NCBI RefSeq assembly: GCF_022867885.1
Contig: NZ_JALIFP010000031.1
Span: 1 to 48,874, forward strand
DNA: 48,874 nucleotides
Direction of reading: 5' to 3'
Origin: Lederbergia sp. NSJ-179
Lineage (GTDB): Bacteria; Bacillota; Bacilli; Bacillales; Bacillaceae_C
Positions 15,538-23,765 of this stretch are shown here, in pieces. The translations under genes and the position numbers were made by a program. Within the stretch, counting starts at the first letter, position 1, and each line of letters begins with the position of its first letter. The notes beneath the pieces are model-generated. The model searched no databases, was not told where the DNA came from, and saw only the letters and a list, made by a program, of their open reading frames with translations.

Positions 15538-15989
15538 TGCTTTAATGCAAGGGGAACAATTTGGTCCTTCATAATAAAGCTATACCGATCGGTCAGTAAT
15601 TGGGAAAAGAGGTCACCTTCAACGAGTACGGGTCCTTTCGTTTCTAAATAATCATCCTTCTCCAGCAACTCACGAATTTCAGCATACATAATCGCTTTGA
15701 CAAAAGGAGAAGAGGAAGGATCTTCTACTTGATATTCCCCTAGGTAAGAAATGGTTTCAATCATGCCCCCCGTTTCTTCCCATACCTCTCTTTGGGCAGC
15801 TTGCTCTACCGATTCGCCTGTTTCCAATTTCCCTCCTGGAAACTCCAGTCCCCTTTTAGAATGATCAGTTAATAGCCATTTTCCTTGATAGCGACAAATG
15901 ACCAACACATGGCGCGCTTTAATTGAAAAAGCCTTTTGCCGAAAAGCAAGTTTTACTTGAGCTCCATTATAATCCATAAATTCATACAT
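15522..15989 (-). CDS. ytkD: Nudix hydrolase YtkD
   Basis: A 155-residue Nudix enzyme with an intact box: GGKLETGESVEQAAQREVWE followed by ETGG (residues ~52-75, GX5EX7REUXEEXGU). B. subtilis YtkD hydrolyses oxidised or canonical nucleoside triphosphates and has been linked to oxidative-damage protection. Length agrees with the B. subtilis protein. ATG start with GGAGAGGGAGGGATAC upstream. Its last codons share the terminator stem with ytlD. Confidence 0.88.
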   Translation of the reverse strand: MYEFMDYNGAQVKLAFRQKAFSIKARHVLVICRYQGKWLLTDHSKRGLEFPGGKLETGESVEQAAQREVWEETGGMIETISYLGEYQVEDPSSSPFVKAIMYAEIRELLEKDDYLETKGPVLVEGDLFSQLLTDRYSFIMKDQIVPLALKQIGVS

Positions 15990-16045
15990 CTGTATCCCTC
16001 CCTCTCCTTACTATACCCAGTTAAGGGAGCGAGAGAAAATATATC

Positions 16046-16378
16046 TTATTTACTTGTAAAATTTTCCAATATTCCGATACTGTCGATATGATCTTTTGCT
16101 TCCTGATCCCCTAACTCGTAAATCATTTGATACACATGTATTAAATTTTCATCATGTCTATCATTTGTTGAATCATTATGATATTCTACGAAAGGGACAT
16201 GGGCACGTGCAAAATCCACAAGACTGTTGTTATAATTGCCATTGAAAATATGACGTAGCTTCTCAATCTCTTGCTCTGTTGCCTCGATTTTAAATTGCCA
16301 CGGGGAAACATTCGGTGTTGAGAAAATTTCGCCTGCTCCAATAGAGATATAATAAGTCTTTCGATCTGCTTGATCCAT
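16046..16378 (-). CDS. Small conserved Bacillaceae protein of unknown function
   Basis: A 110-residue protein (RKTYYISIGAGEIFSTPNVS, ARAHVPFVEYHNDSTNDRHD, MIYELGDQEAKDHIDSIGIL). I recognise this as a widespread short Bacillus protein sometimes labelled 'hydrolase/acyltransferase' in databases, but no catalytic motif supports that name. Three ATGs are in frame; GGAGGA fits best with the one at 16378, seven bases downstream. Its neighbours, ytkD and dps, are oxidative-stress genes. Function unknown. Confidence 0.65.
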   Translation of the reverse strand: MDQADRKTYYISIGAGEIFSTPNVSPWQFKIEATEQEIEKLRHIFNGNYNNSLVDFARAHVPFVEYHNDSTNDRHDENLIHVYQMIYELGDQEAKDHIDSIGILENFTSK

Positions 16379-16493
16379 ACTCATTTCCTCCATTCCAAAA
16401 TGGTTCTAAGGTCATTACTTTTAATGTTTATGCATATTTTGCCGCAAATTATCTTATTTTATTCTTAAGGACTCTATCGCCTATATGAAAAAC

Positions 16494-16560
16494 GCAATCG
16501 CTCTTAAATAGGAAGAATGGCTAAATGCGCAATCGCCACGCCGTTCCTCAGGGTCACCGA
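16494..16560. repeat. Possible remnant of a short tandem repeat
   Basis: GCAATCGC occurs at 16494 and 16529 with loosely similar sequence around it. This may be a decayed short array like those elsewhere in the window; too degenerate to be sure. The rest of 16394-16619 shows no gene. Confidence 0.25.
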
Positions 16561-16619
16561 AAAAAGGATTGCTTTTATGTAGATAAGGGTAAAAGAAAAA
16601 GAAAGAGAGGTGATAAACA

Positions 16620-16868
16620 TTGAAACTTGTTGATGAATTATTTGCAATGTATCAAGATAAGATTACGGATGAAGAGGATATAGATATGATTACTTTTGCG
16701 GTTCTAGAGCATTATAATAAAAAAGAATTACTACAAATCGTGAAAGATATGAATGAATTCGAATTGCAATATTTTATCCGGTTGTATTTATTAGAGTCGC
16801 TCAAAGGAAAGATGGAACAGGCCGAAGTCAATGACGAATATCCTGATACTAATAAGTTTTACCACTAA
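16620..16868 (+). CDS. Small acidic conserved protein (DUF6154-like)
   Basis: An 82-residue, predominantly helical and acidic protein (MKLVDELFAMYQDKITDEED, then VLEHYNKKELLQIVKDMNEF). It resembles the short Bacillaceae family DUF6154; the assignment is from memory. TTG start with GAGAGGTGA ahead. It is followed by a 21-bp repeat array and converges on dps. No function is known. Confidence 0.65.
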   Translation: MKLVDELFAMYQDKITDEEDIDMITFAVLEHYNKKELLQIVKDMNEFELQYFIRLYLLESLKGKMEQAEVNDEYPDTNKFYH

Positions 16869-16900
16869 ATACATAATTTAACTTAAACAACATCGCAAGG

Positions 16901-17034
16901 TTGATGAATCGGTCCGAACTCTTGATGAATCGGTCCGAACTCTTGATGAATCGGTCCGAACTCTTGATGAATCGGTCCGAACTCTTGATGAATCGGTCCG
17001 AACTCTTGATGAATCGGTCCGAACTCTTGATGAA
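16901..17034. repeat. Perfect 21-bp tandem array, 6 identical units plus a partial
   Basis: TTGATGAATCGGTCCGAACT plus C repeats without change at 16901, 16922, 16943, 16964, 16985 and 17006, then breaks off in a partial unit at 17027 directly before the dps terminator. Identity of all copies implies recent expansion or homogenisation. Each unit contains the palindrome TTCGG/CCGAA (around TCGGTCCGA). Open frames on both strands follow simply from a 21-bp period. Confidence 0.95.
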
Positions 17035-17064
17035 AAAAACTTGGTGCAAGCACCAAGTTTTTTA
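17034..17064. terminator. Bidirectional terminator, serving dps
   Basis: AACTTGGTGC and GCACCAAGTT form a perfect stem with T-runs on both strands. It lies directly after the dps stop codon and abuts the 21-bp array. Confidence 0.85.
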
Positions 17065-17505
17065 TTTACCTAAAAAGGCTTTTAACATCCAATTATGTTT
17101 TTCAAGGCTTGTATGGATCGCTAGTAACATATCGGCAGTTGATTCATCGCCTGCTTTTTCCGCTATTTCCATTCCCTCATTTAACTCGTCAATCAATATG
17201 GTGAAATCATCGATGATGGATTGAACCATTCCGTTCGCATCTAAGGTTTCTTCCACTTCGCCAATACTTGCCATTTGCAAAGCATCTTTTAACGTAGCTA
17301 CTGGAGATCCACCAATCGCTAACAGACGTTCCGCTAGTTCATCGATATTTTTATCTGCCTCGTTATAAAGCTCTTCAAATTTTACATGAAGCGAAAAGAA
17401 ATGCGGACCTTTCACATACCAATGATGATTATGTAATTTCATGTAAAGAACGGTCCAATTTGCCACTTGTTTATTTACGATTTGTACGACGTTTGATTCA
17501 GTCAT
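17062..17505 (-). CDS. dps: Dps-family ferritin-like DNA-protection protein
   Basis: A 147-residue mini-ferritin that oxidises and stores iron and protects DNA. The inter-subunit ferroxidase residues are visible: [20 protein letters not shown] (two His), followed by [20 protein letters not shown] (Glu/Asp). I place the start at ATG 17505, eight bases after AGGGAG; upstream GTG and ATG codons would be too close. A sigma-B-type promoter lies at 17530-17554. In B. subtilis dps is a sigma-B gene beside ytkC/ytkD, which fits. Confidence 0.9.
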   Translation of the reverse strand: MTESNVVQIVNKQVANWTVLYMKLHNHHWYVKGPHFFSLHVKFEELYNEADKNIDELAERLLAIGGSPVATLKDALQMASIGEVEETLDANGMVQSIIDDFTILIDELNEGMEIAEKAGDESTADMLLAIHTSLEKHNWMLKAFLGK

Positions 17506-17529
17506 TGTCATCACTCCCTTATTTCTTAT

Positions 17530-17554
17530 ATACCCAATATTTTATTGATGAAAC
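17530..17554 (-). promoter_or_regulatory. Sigma-B-type promoter for dps
   Basis: The minus strand reads GTTTCA (17549-17554), a 13-bp spacer and GGGTAT (17530-17535), one base off the sigma-B consensus GTTTAA-N12-14-GGGTAT. The dps ribosome-binding site follows within about 20 bases. Confidence 0.75.
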
Positions 17555-17670
17555 ATGCTTATATTTCGCAATTGGAAATAAAATATTCTTCCTTTAAATA
17601 TATTTTCATATTTATTCCATCTTGTGTATAAAAAAACACTTGAAATTCGACAAAATTTGCTATATTCTTA

Positions 17671-17688
17671 ACCTAACAATCATTAGGT
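17671..17688. promoter_or_regulatory. Palindrome, probable TetR operator
   Basis: ACCTAA-CAATCA-TTAGGT is an 18-bp perfect inverted repeat overlapping the ribosome-binding site of the TetR gene. A TTGAAA-N17-TATTCT promoter lies immediately upstream (about 17640-17669). Autoregulation of the operon by its first gene is inferred. Confidence 0.55.
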
Positions 17689-17698
17689 GGTGAATTTT

Positions 17699-18286
17699 TT
17701 GACAAAAGATAAAATTATAAAAGCTGCGATTCATCAGTATTCGATGGTTAATTATCATGGAGCAACGATGCAAAAGATTGCAAAAGAAGTGGGAATCAAG
17801 CCAGCTTCTATTTATTTTTTTTATAAAAATAAAGAGGATCTGTTTTTTGCAGCTTTTCAAAAATTATTGGAGTCCCATTTTAAACAAATGAAAGGAATCC
17901 TAGATAAAGCAAAAGATCGCGGAATTCTAGAAGTATTCCAATCGTTGCTGACTGGGACTGTAGCGTATCATAAGAGTCATATGCAAGAGACGAATGCTTA
18001 TATTTCCCTTGTGGCCTCACCGCCTGCAGAAATGAAACATTTTCTTCAAGAACATATGGAAACATTTGATACATGGATGTTCGAGTCCTTAGTCGAACTA
18101 GCCAAACGGGATTTCCCTCATTTAACCGAAACAGAGGCAAAAATGCTGACAAAGCAGTTTGTACTGCTTATGGACGGAATTTTCTGGGAAATCAATCTTT
18201 ATGATGAACATACTTTGCAGGAACAAATAGATCAGGCAAACAAAATAATGGCCACATTATTGGAGGGAATCCAACATGAAAAATGA
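17699..18286 (+). CDS. TetR-family regulator of the ureide-type operon
   Basis: A 195-residue TetR protein. N-terminal HTH: DKIIKAAIHQYSMVNYHGAT followed by MQKIAKEVGIKPASIYFFYK; a helical ligand domain of normal length follows. AGGTGG lies eight bases before TTG 17699, which I prefer to GTG 17687. Its last 11 bases overlap the transporter gene. The gene is full-length, unlike the TetR relic at 1879. It is the likely local repressor; the inducer is unknown. Confidence 0.8.
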   Translation: MTKDKIIKAAIHQYSMVNYHGATMQKIAKEVGIKPASIYFFYKNKEDLFFAAFQKLLESHFKQMKGILDKAKDRGILEVFQSLLTGTVAYHKSHMQETNAYISLVASPPAEMKHFLQEHMETFDTWMFESLVELAKRDFPHLTETEAKMLTKQFVLLMDGIFWEINLYDEHTLQEQIDQANKIMATLLEGIQHEK

Positions 18287-19544
18287 TTATGAAAGAGAAG
18301 TTGTTCCGATAAGCGAAAGAAAAAAGTGGTATTCGATTAGTTTAATCTGGATTGCGGTTGGAATTGACTTATCTGCGATGTTATTTGGAGCAGAATTAGG
18401 AGCTGGCATGAATTTTCAAGATGCCCTGCTCGCCGTATTCATTGGCTCCATTCTTTTAGGGATATTAGCTGCCTTTTGTGCCTATGTCGGGGCAGTTACT
18501 GGTTTATCCACTTCGATGATTTCCAAATTTACCTTTGGGGCAAATGGAGCGAAATTTGTTTCTCTGTTTTTAGCCGTCTCTCTACTTGGTTGGTTTGGTG
18601 TACAAACTGGATTTTTTGCAGAAAATGCCTTTGCAGCTATCAAAGGCGTGGCAGGATGGGAGATCCCCCTTCCTCTATTGGCTGGAATTGGCGGGATCTT
18701 AATGATGACAACCGCTGTTCTTGGCTATCGCGCGATTGAGAAGCTAAGCTCATGGTCTGTGCCTTTACTTTTGATATTAGTCATTTTATCCGTAATTCTA
18801 GCGATTAAAAAATACGGTGCAAGTGAATTATCAGCACCTGTTGAAAATATATTTTCATTTGGTATGGCGATTTCCTTAGTCATTAGTGTTTTTGTTGTCG
18901 GTGCCGTGATTTCGCCAGATGTATCTAGATGGGCCCGAACGAAAAAGGATGCGATACTCGCTTCTTTCTTTGGTTTTTTCTTTGGTAATAGCTTTATGAT
19001 TGTGATTGCGATGATTCTCTCCAGAATTATGGATGAGAGCGACCTCACAACAATTATGATTACAGTTGGCTTAGGAGTGCCAGGAATCTTAGTGCTCATT
19101 CTTGCACAGTGGACAACCAATACCAATAATGCTTATTCATCTGGATTGAGCTTGTCTGTAATTTTTTCAAAGACAAATAAGGTTGTGCTTACGTTAATTG
19201 CCGGGATTATCGGAACTTTACTTGCTGTCTTAGGAATTTATGATTATTTCATCGATTTCTTAACGATTATGACGATGTTTATCGCCCCCATTGGCGGGGT
19301 ATACACGGCTTCTTACTATATTGGCGGGCAATCATTGTTTAAAAATGAGAACAATCAAGCCTTTAAATTCCTACCGTTGCTTGCCTGGGTGTTGGGAACT
19401 CTCATTAGCTGGTTGACAATGGAAGGTCCGATTGGCTTAGAACTATTCACACTCACCACAATCTCATCGGTAGATAGTTTTCTAGTCGCCTTTCTTTTCC
19501 AAGCGATTTTCATTAATTTATTTAAACAAAGGAGAGCTGTCTAA
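18276..19544 (+). CDS. NCS1-family purine/cytosine permease
   Basis: A 422-residue transporter with about twelve hydrophobic helices. The CodB-like features include GIDLSAMLFGAELGAGMNFQ in helix 1, TGLSTSMISKFTFGANGAKF and ISPDVSRWARTKKDA. NCS1 carriers take up cytosine, hydantoins, allantoin or related compounds with Na+ or H+. It overlaps the regulator gene by 11 bases and the next gene by one base (TAATG), so it belongs firmly to the operon and probably imports the compound degraded by the next two products. Confidence 0.88.
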   Translation: MKNDYEREVVPISERKKWYSISLIWIAVGIDLSAMLFGAELGAGMNFQDALLAVFIGSILLGILAAFCAYVGAVTGLSTSMISKFTFGANGAKFVSLFLAVSLLGWFGVQTGFFAENAFAAIKGVAGWEIPLPLLAGIGGILMMTTAVLGYRAIEKLSSWSVPLLLILVILSVILAIKKYGASELSAPVENIFSFGMAISLVISVFVVGAVISPDVSRWARTKKDAILASFFGFFFGNSFMIVIAMILSRIMDESDLTTIMITVGLGVPGILVLILAQWTTNTNNAYSSGLSLSVIFSKTNKVVLTLIAGIIGTLLAVLGIYDYFIDFLTIMTMFIAPIGGVYTASYYIGGQSLFKNENNQAFKFLPLLAWVLGTLISWLTMEGPIGLELFTLTTISSVDSFLVAFLFQAIFINLFKQRRAV

Positions 19545-20638
19545 TGAGATGGTTACATGAAAAAGATATAGAAAATATTGCGATCGGTGCCACCGTCCTT
19601 GGCACTGGTGGGGGTGGAGATCCTTATATTGGAAAGATGATGGCCTTATCTGCCATTAAAAAATTTGGTCCAGTCCAAGTGATATCCGTCGATGAATTGA
19701 ATGAAGATGATTGGGTACTCCCTGCCTCTGGGATGGGTTCCCCAAGTGTATTAGTTGAAAAGATCCCTTCCTTTGAGCAATTGTCTGCCCCATTACAAGC
19801 CTATGAAAAAGCTGTTGGCAAAAAAACGGATGTAGTGATGCCAATCGAAGTCGGTGGTGTCAACTCTTTAATTCCCGTCGCTGTTGCTGCGATGAATGGT
19901 ATTCCGATATTAGATGGGGATGCAATGGGACGAGCTTTTCCTGAGGCGCAAATGGTTACCTTCCATTTGGACGGATTAAAGCCAAAAATCGCGACGATTG
20001 GCGATGAGCAAGGTAATACGGTCACCATCCAACCTGTGGATGGTTTTTGGAGTGAAAAATTAGCGCGGAATATTACGATATCTATGGGAGGATCTTCAAT
20101 TGTTTGTGATTATGGAATTACTGGTGAACAAGCGCAGAAAAGTGTGATTCCTGGGACGCTCACGCTCGCGCAAGAAATCGGGGCTTTATTATCAAAGAAT
20201 CGTACCGCTCAAATCCATCCAATTGAACAAATGCTGAAGTTATTGAAAGGATATCGTCTTTTTAAAGGAAAAGCGACTCACACAAAAAGAGGAATCCAAG
20301 GTGGATTCACGCGCGGAGAAGCTCAGTTTGATGGAACCGATAATTTTAATCAACAAGCCTGTACCTTGCATTTCCAAAACGAGCATTTATTAGCAGAAAT
20401 AAATGGAAAACCGATCGCGATGACTCCTGATTTAATTGCTGTTTTAGATGAAGAAACCGGAATGCCGATCACAACGGAAGGGTTAAAATATGGCGCACGA
20501 GTCGTCATAGTCGCATTCCCCGCCCATGATAAATGGCGGAGTAAGATGGGGATTGACACAGCAGGTCCTCGTTATTTTCAGTATCCGTATGATTATAGAC
20601 CCTTGGAATCGTTAGTAAAGGAGCATGCAAGCAAATGA
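19544..20638 (+). CDS. DUF917 (S-Me-THD) domain protein
   Basis: A 364-residue DUF917 protein. Glycine-rich start IGATVLGTGGGGDPYIGKMM; later GGVNSLIPVAVAAMNGIPIL with DGDAMGRAFPEAQM, the family's most conserved block; C-terminal half rich in G-x-F-T-R-G and VAFPAHDKWR. As I recall, Pfam now calls this family S-Me-THD (S-methyl thiohydantoin desulfurase). It is regularly paired with hydantoinase/oxoprolinase genes, as here (four-base overlap with the next gene). The chemistry in this organism is not established. Confidence 0.85.
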   Translation: MRWLHEKDIENIAIGATVLGTGGGGDPYIGKMMALSAIKKFGPVQVISVDELNEDDWVLPASGMGSPSVLVEKIPSFEQLSAPLQAYEKAVGKKTDVVMPIEVGGVNSLIPVAVAAMNGIPILDGDAMGRAFPEAQMVTFHLDGLKPKIATIGDEQGNTVTIQPVDGFWSEKLARNITISMGGSSIVCDYGITGEQAQKSVIPGTLTLAQEIGALLSKNRTAQIHPIEQMLKLLKGYRLFKGKATHTKRGIQGGFTRGEAQFDGTDNFNQQACTLHFQNEHLLAEINGKPIAMTPDLIAVLDEETGMPITTEGLKYGARVVIVAFPAHDKWRSKMGIDTAGPRYFQYPYDYRPLESLVKEHASK

Positions 20639-22179
20639 TTAGACTCGGAATTGATGTTGGTGGAACCAATACAGATGGTGTCCTTTTAAACGCGGATAAT
20701 CAAGTGTTGGCAAGTGCAAAACATCCAACAACCGCGGATATTTTTACAGGTATGGAAAAAACGATTGAAGCCTTGGTCGAGGAAGCAAGAATAAATGTGC
20801 AAGAGATTCAAGTGGCGACATTAGGGACCACGCATTGTACGAATGCGATTGTGGAACGAAAGGGATTAAACAAAGTAGGCATTATCCGCTTGTGCCTACC
20901 TTCTGGGACAACCGTTCCTCCGTTAATTGGCTGGCCAGAGGATTTAGTGGAAGAGTTGCAAGTGACGACGGTGCTTGTTCATGGTGGCTATGAATATAAT
21001 GGAGAACCGATTTCTGCACTACAATATGATGAGCTCGAACAAGCGGTCCAACAATTCCGTGGACAAGTCGACTCGATTGCTATTTCTGGAGTCTTCTCCC
21101 CTGTTTTAAATGAACAGGAAAAAGAAGTAGCCACGTTTTTAGAAAAAGAATTACCAAGTATTCCATTATCGCTTTCAAGTGAAATTGGTTCAATTGGAAT
21201 AATCGAACGCGAAAATGCGACAATTTTGAATGCGGCTTTGATGCAGACGATTCAACACGTGACATCAGGATTTCAGCAAGCATTAGAGGAGCAAGGGATC
21301 GAGGCGCGAATTTATTTAGGACAAAATGATGGTACCTTAATGACACATGAATTTGCCCAAAAATATCCGATTTTCACGATTGCTTGCGGACCGACAAACT
21401 CAATTCGTGGGGCTGCTCACCTTTCACAAGAACCCAATGCGATTGTCGTCGATATTGGCGGGACAACGACGGATATTGGTGTGTTAAGTAATAGTTTTCC
21501 AAGGCAAACTTCGCTCGCAGTAGAAGTCGGAGGAGTGCGCACCAATTACCGGATGCCGGATATTTATTCAATCGGCTTAGGTGGGGGTACCCGCGTCCAT
21601 TTACAAGATGGTTCTTGGAAGATTGGCCCCGATAGTGTAGGTCATCAATTAACAGAAAAAGCGATTGTCTTTGGAGGCCAGGAATTAACGGCTACAGATG
21701 TAGCGATTGGTGCAGGTATGATGACGATTGATGGGACAGACAGTGATCAACTTGCCTCCTATCCGTTTGACAACATTTATCCTGACCTTGTCGAAATGGT
21801 CGAAAAGGCGATCGATCGAATGAAAACAAGTGCAGAAGCTTTGCCAGTAGTCCTAGTTGGCGGTGGTGCCTCCTTAATGCCCAAGGACTTACAAGGCGCT
21901 AGTCAAGTCATTCGCCCAGCCCATGCTGGTGTCGCCAATGCGATTGGGGCGGCCCTGGGAGATATCAGCGGCACCGTTGAACGGATTTATCCGTTAGACA
22001 ATCAATCCCATCAAGAAGCAATTGAAGAAGCCAAGGCTGAAGCGATCCAAACCGCAATTGAAGCAGGAGCTAACCCAGATCAAGTCGATATCATCCAATT
22101 AGAAGACTTTCCCCTTGCCTATCTGCCTGGCAACGCGATCCTCGTGCGAGTGAAAGCGGCGGGACCTTTGAAGCTATAA
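20635..22179 (+). CDS. Hydantoinase/oxoprolinase family protein
   Basis: A 514-residue HyuA-type ATPase. N-terminal nucleotide site GIDVGGTNTDGVLL; second site IVVDIGGTTTDIGVL (~residues 277-291); GLGGGTRV and VLVGGGASLMP near the C-terminus. It is of the short kind (no long C-terminal HyuA domain) that travels with DUF917. Proteins of this class open cyclic amides such as hydantoins using ATP. Last gene of the operon; a strong terminator follows at 22187-22231. Substrate unproven. Confidence 0.88.
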   Translation: MIRLGIDVGGTNTDGVLLNADNQVLASAKHPTTADIFTGMEKTIEALVEEARINVQEIQVATLGTTHCTNAIVERKGLNKVGIIRLCLPSGTTVPPLIGWPEDLVEELQVTTVLVHGGYEYNGEPISALQYDELEQAVQQFRGQVDSIAISGVFSPVLNEQEKEVATFLEKELPSIPLSLSSEIGSIGIIERENATILNAALMQTIQHVTSGFQQALEEQGIEARIYLGQNDGTLMTHEFAQKYPIFTIACGPTNSIRGAAHLSQEPNAIVVDIGGTTTDIGVLSNSFPRQTSLAVEVGGVRTNYRMPDIYSIGLGGGTRVHLQDGSWKIGPDSVGHQLTEKAIVFGGQELTATDVAIGAGMMTIDGTDSDQLASYPFDNIYPDLVEMVEKAIDRMKTSAEALPVVLVGGGASLMPKDLQGASQVIRPAHAGVANAIGAALGDISGTVERIYPLDNQSHQEAIEEAKAEAIQTAIEAGANPDQVDIIQLEDFPLAYLPGNAILVRVKAAGPLKL

Positions 22180-22186
22180 GGAAATT

Positions 22187-22231
22187 GAGCTTAAGATCAA
22201 TGGAGCCATGTTGATCTTAAGCTCTTATTTT
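22187..22231 (+). terminator. Operon terminator
   Basis: Perfect 14-bp stem GAGCTTAAGATCAA/TTGATCTTAAGCTC followed by TTATTTT, eight bases after the hydantoinase stop codon. Confidence 0.85.
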
Positions 22232-22240
22232 GGTTTGCGT

Positions 22241-22300
22241 GCGTGGCTTTCTTAGATAATGCGCTGCTTCTTCCTGCATTGCGCTTCTCTAGCCGATCTC
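22241..22300. repeat. Three degenerate 20-bp units
   Basis: GCGTGGCTTTCTTAGATAAT, GCGCTGCTTCTTCCTGCATT and GCGCTTCTCTAGCCGATCTC follow one another exactly. Each starts GCG and has a CTT-rich centre. This may be a remnant of a short array like that at 5453. Confidence 0.4.
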
Positions 22301-22308
22301 AATAACTC

Positions 22309-22746
22309 TTATTTATGATGAACAATAAACTTCGGTTCATAATCACTGATTACTTCAAATACTCCATCATTATACATAAATAAATGATGTTCAACATCCG
22401 GAAAGTCGTCACTCCCCATATATCCCAGTTGATCGAACCACACAACGAAATCAGAGTTTTCCATCTTATAAAAGCAGGCTGCTGCCGGATCGATGTAATT
22501 TTCATCTTCAGCTTCGACTACAAGGTTGGTTAAATCTGTCCTGGGTATTTCACCGGCATACCGGAATGACCAGACAAAATCATACATATTCGACATTTTA
22601 TCGTAAATAATATCAACCGCGTTCCCATGAATATCAATTAATTTTAAATAAAGGCCATGATCTGTAAAGTTAAAATGCGCATTGGTAATTTGCCCCTTCT
22701 CTAAATGTTTAATTGGTTGCCAAGCTATTAATTTTCGCTGATCCAT
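22309..22746 (-). CDS. Uncharacterised cytosolic protein, possible partner of the secreted protein
   Basis: A 145-residue acidic protein (begins MDQRKLIAWQPIKHLEKGQI, ends YNDGVFEVISDYEPKFIVHH). No signal peptide, membrane helix or known motif. The many aromatic and acidic residues and its size are like immunity proteins, but I cannot match it to an Imm family. ATG start with GGGAAG four bases upstream. It lies 60 bases downstream of the secreted-protein gene on the same strand, so they may be co-expressed. Function unknown. Confidence 0.55.
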   Translation of the reverse strand: MDQRKLIAWQPIKHLEKGQITNAHFNFTDHGLYLKLIDIHGNAVDIIYDKMSNMYDFVWSFRYAGEIPRTDLTNLVVEAEDENYIDPAAACFYKMENSDFVVWFDQLGYMGSDDFPDVEHHLFMYNDGVFEVISDYEPKFIVHHK

Positions 22747-22806
22747 TTACTTCCCTACTTTCAATCAAGTTCGCCATAAGTTGTAAACAATAAATCATTA
22801 ATAATA

Positions 22807-23238
22807 TTACCTTATTTTATCTGTCATTGATCCATTCGGGTAACTTAGGGACCATTGCTTAGTTGATGTACTCTTATATAAGGTAACCGTTTTACCAGAA
22901 GAGGTTTTGATTTTAGTACCATTTGTTTTAACTGTTGTTTTTCCTGGCATCTTATTAAAGTGTTCACTTGCTCTCGAATATCCACCTGTATTATTATAGT
23001 TATTCACTTTTCCGGTAGAATTTGTAAATGTTGCTGTTGATCTAATGAAACTCCAAACTTGCGACCCACTACATTGAATTGTAACATCACCCATGAGACT
23101 GTGTGCACCAATGGAAGGTTCAACACTTTTTATACCACAAAGAATAGGTGCTGCAGTAACTTCCTTTTGCATAAAGAAACTTGATGAAAGAAATAATGTA
23201 ACGAGTAAAACACCTAAAAACCTCATTGTTCTCTTCAT
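22807..23238 (-). CDS. Small secreted protein of unknown function
   Basis: A 143-residue protein with a clear signal peptide (MKRTMRFLGVLLVTLFLSSS, cleavage probably after KEVTA). The mature chain of about 110 residues has two cysteines (ILCG, TIQCSG) that could form a disulfide and is rich in Ser, Thr, Asn and Gly. ATG 23238 is chosen because AAGGAG directly touches the upstream ATG 23250. A promoter lies at 23285-23313. Family not recognised. Together with the following gene it might be a secreted effector and partner pair; this is a guess from the arrangement. Confidence 0.6.
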   Translation of the reverse strand: MKRTMRFLGVLLVTLFLSSSFFMQKEVTAAPILCGIKSVEPSIGAHSLMGDVTIQCSGSQVWSFIRSTATFTNSTGKVNNYNNTGGYSRASEHFNKMPGKTTVKTNGTKIKTSSGKTVTLYKSTSTKQWSLSYPNGSMTDKIR

Positions 23239-23284
23239 TAAATTCAACATCTCCTTTTCATATTTCTTTATTCATTTCATATAA

Positions 23285-23313
23285 AGTATCACATATTAAT
23301 TATTTTACGTCAA
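23285..23313 (-). promoter_or_regulatory. Sigma-A promoter of the secreted-protein gene
   Basis: Minus strand TTGACG (23308-23313), 17-bp spacer, GATACT (23285-23290), about 45 bases before the start codon. Confidence 0.55.
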
Positions 23314-23443
23314 TATTTTTCGAATTCTTTAAATATACTTTATTTTTAGTTGTTTCTATTTCCTTTTAAAAAGTTTGCTACTAGGTCCAATTAGATTTAT
23401 ATTAAAAGATAAATAAAAGTATTCTAGAAAGAAGAAATTGCCA

Positions 23444-23674
23444 ATGTTAAAAACAATCTTTTTAAGTCTCATTCGCTTTTATCGCAAGTTTATTTCTCCG
23501 TTAAAACCGCCAACCTGTCGCTTTTACCCCACTTGTTCGCAATATGGATTAGAAGCGATCCAGCGTTATGGTGCGATTCGTGGTGGGTGGTTAACCATCA
23601 AACGAATTGTCAAATGCCATCCCTTTCATCCCGGTGGCATCGACCCTGTTCCAGAAAAACTGAAAAAGCAATAA
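23444..23674 (+). CDS. yidD: YidD membrane-insertion efficiency factor (YtjA)
   Basis: A 76-residue protein of the YidD family: amphipathic N-terminus [20 protein letters not shown] then [20 protein letters not shown] and [15 protein letters not shown]. The three cysteines and the HPGG(I/Y)DPVP tail are diagnostic. It helps YidC-type insertases place membrane proteins. I start at ATG 23444; TTG 23438 is also possible. In B. subtilis ytjA lies in the same general region. Confidence 0.93.
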   Translation: MLKTIFLSLIRFYRKFISPLKPPTCRFYPTCSQYGLEAIQRYGAIRGGWLTIKRIVKCHPFHPGGIDPVPEKLKKQ

Positions 23675-23681
23675 AAATAGG

Positions 23682-23710
23682 TTGCTTTTTTGCAAAAAAT
23701 TCGATATGAT
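23682..23710 (+). promoter_or_regulatory. Sigma-A promoter for znuA
   Basis: TTGCTT (23682-23687), 17-bp spacer, TATGAT (23705-23710). The Zur-like site lies just downstream, overlapping the start of transcription. Confidence 0.6.
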
Positions 23711-23724
23711 AATTTTCGGACGAT

Positions 23725-23745
23725 AAATCGTAATGGTTCCTATTA
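23725..23745 (+). promoter_or_regulatory. Zur-box-like operator
   Basis: AAATCGTAAT is an exact left half-site of the B. subtilis Zur consensus AAATCGTAATNATTACGATT; the right half (GTTCCTATTA) is degenerate. Position downstream of the promoter and upstream of znuA implies repression by Zur with zinc. Confidence 0.7.
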
Positions 23746-23765
23746 ATGAAAAACTGGAGGCATTT

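Noticed and set aside
16849-17224. Repetitive peptides (7-residue repeats) on both strands at the 21-bp array
   Set aside because: A 21-bp repeat without stops gives open frames automatically. The plus-strand frame then runs antisense through dps. No start signal.
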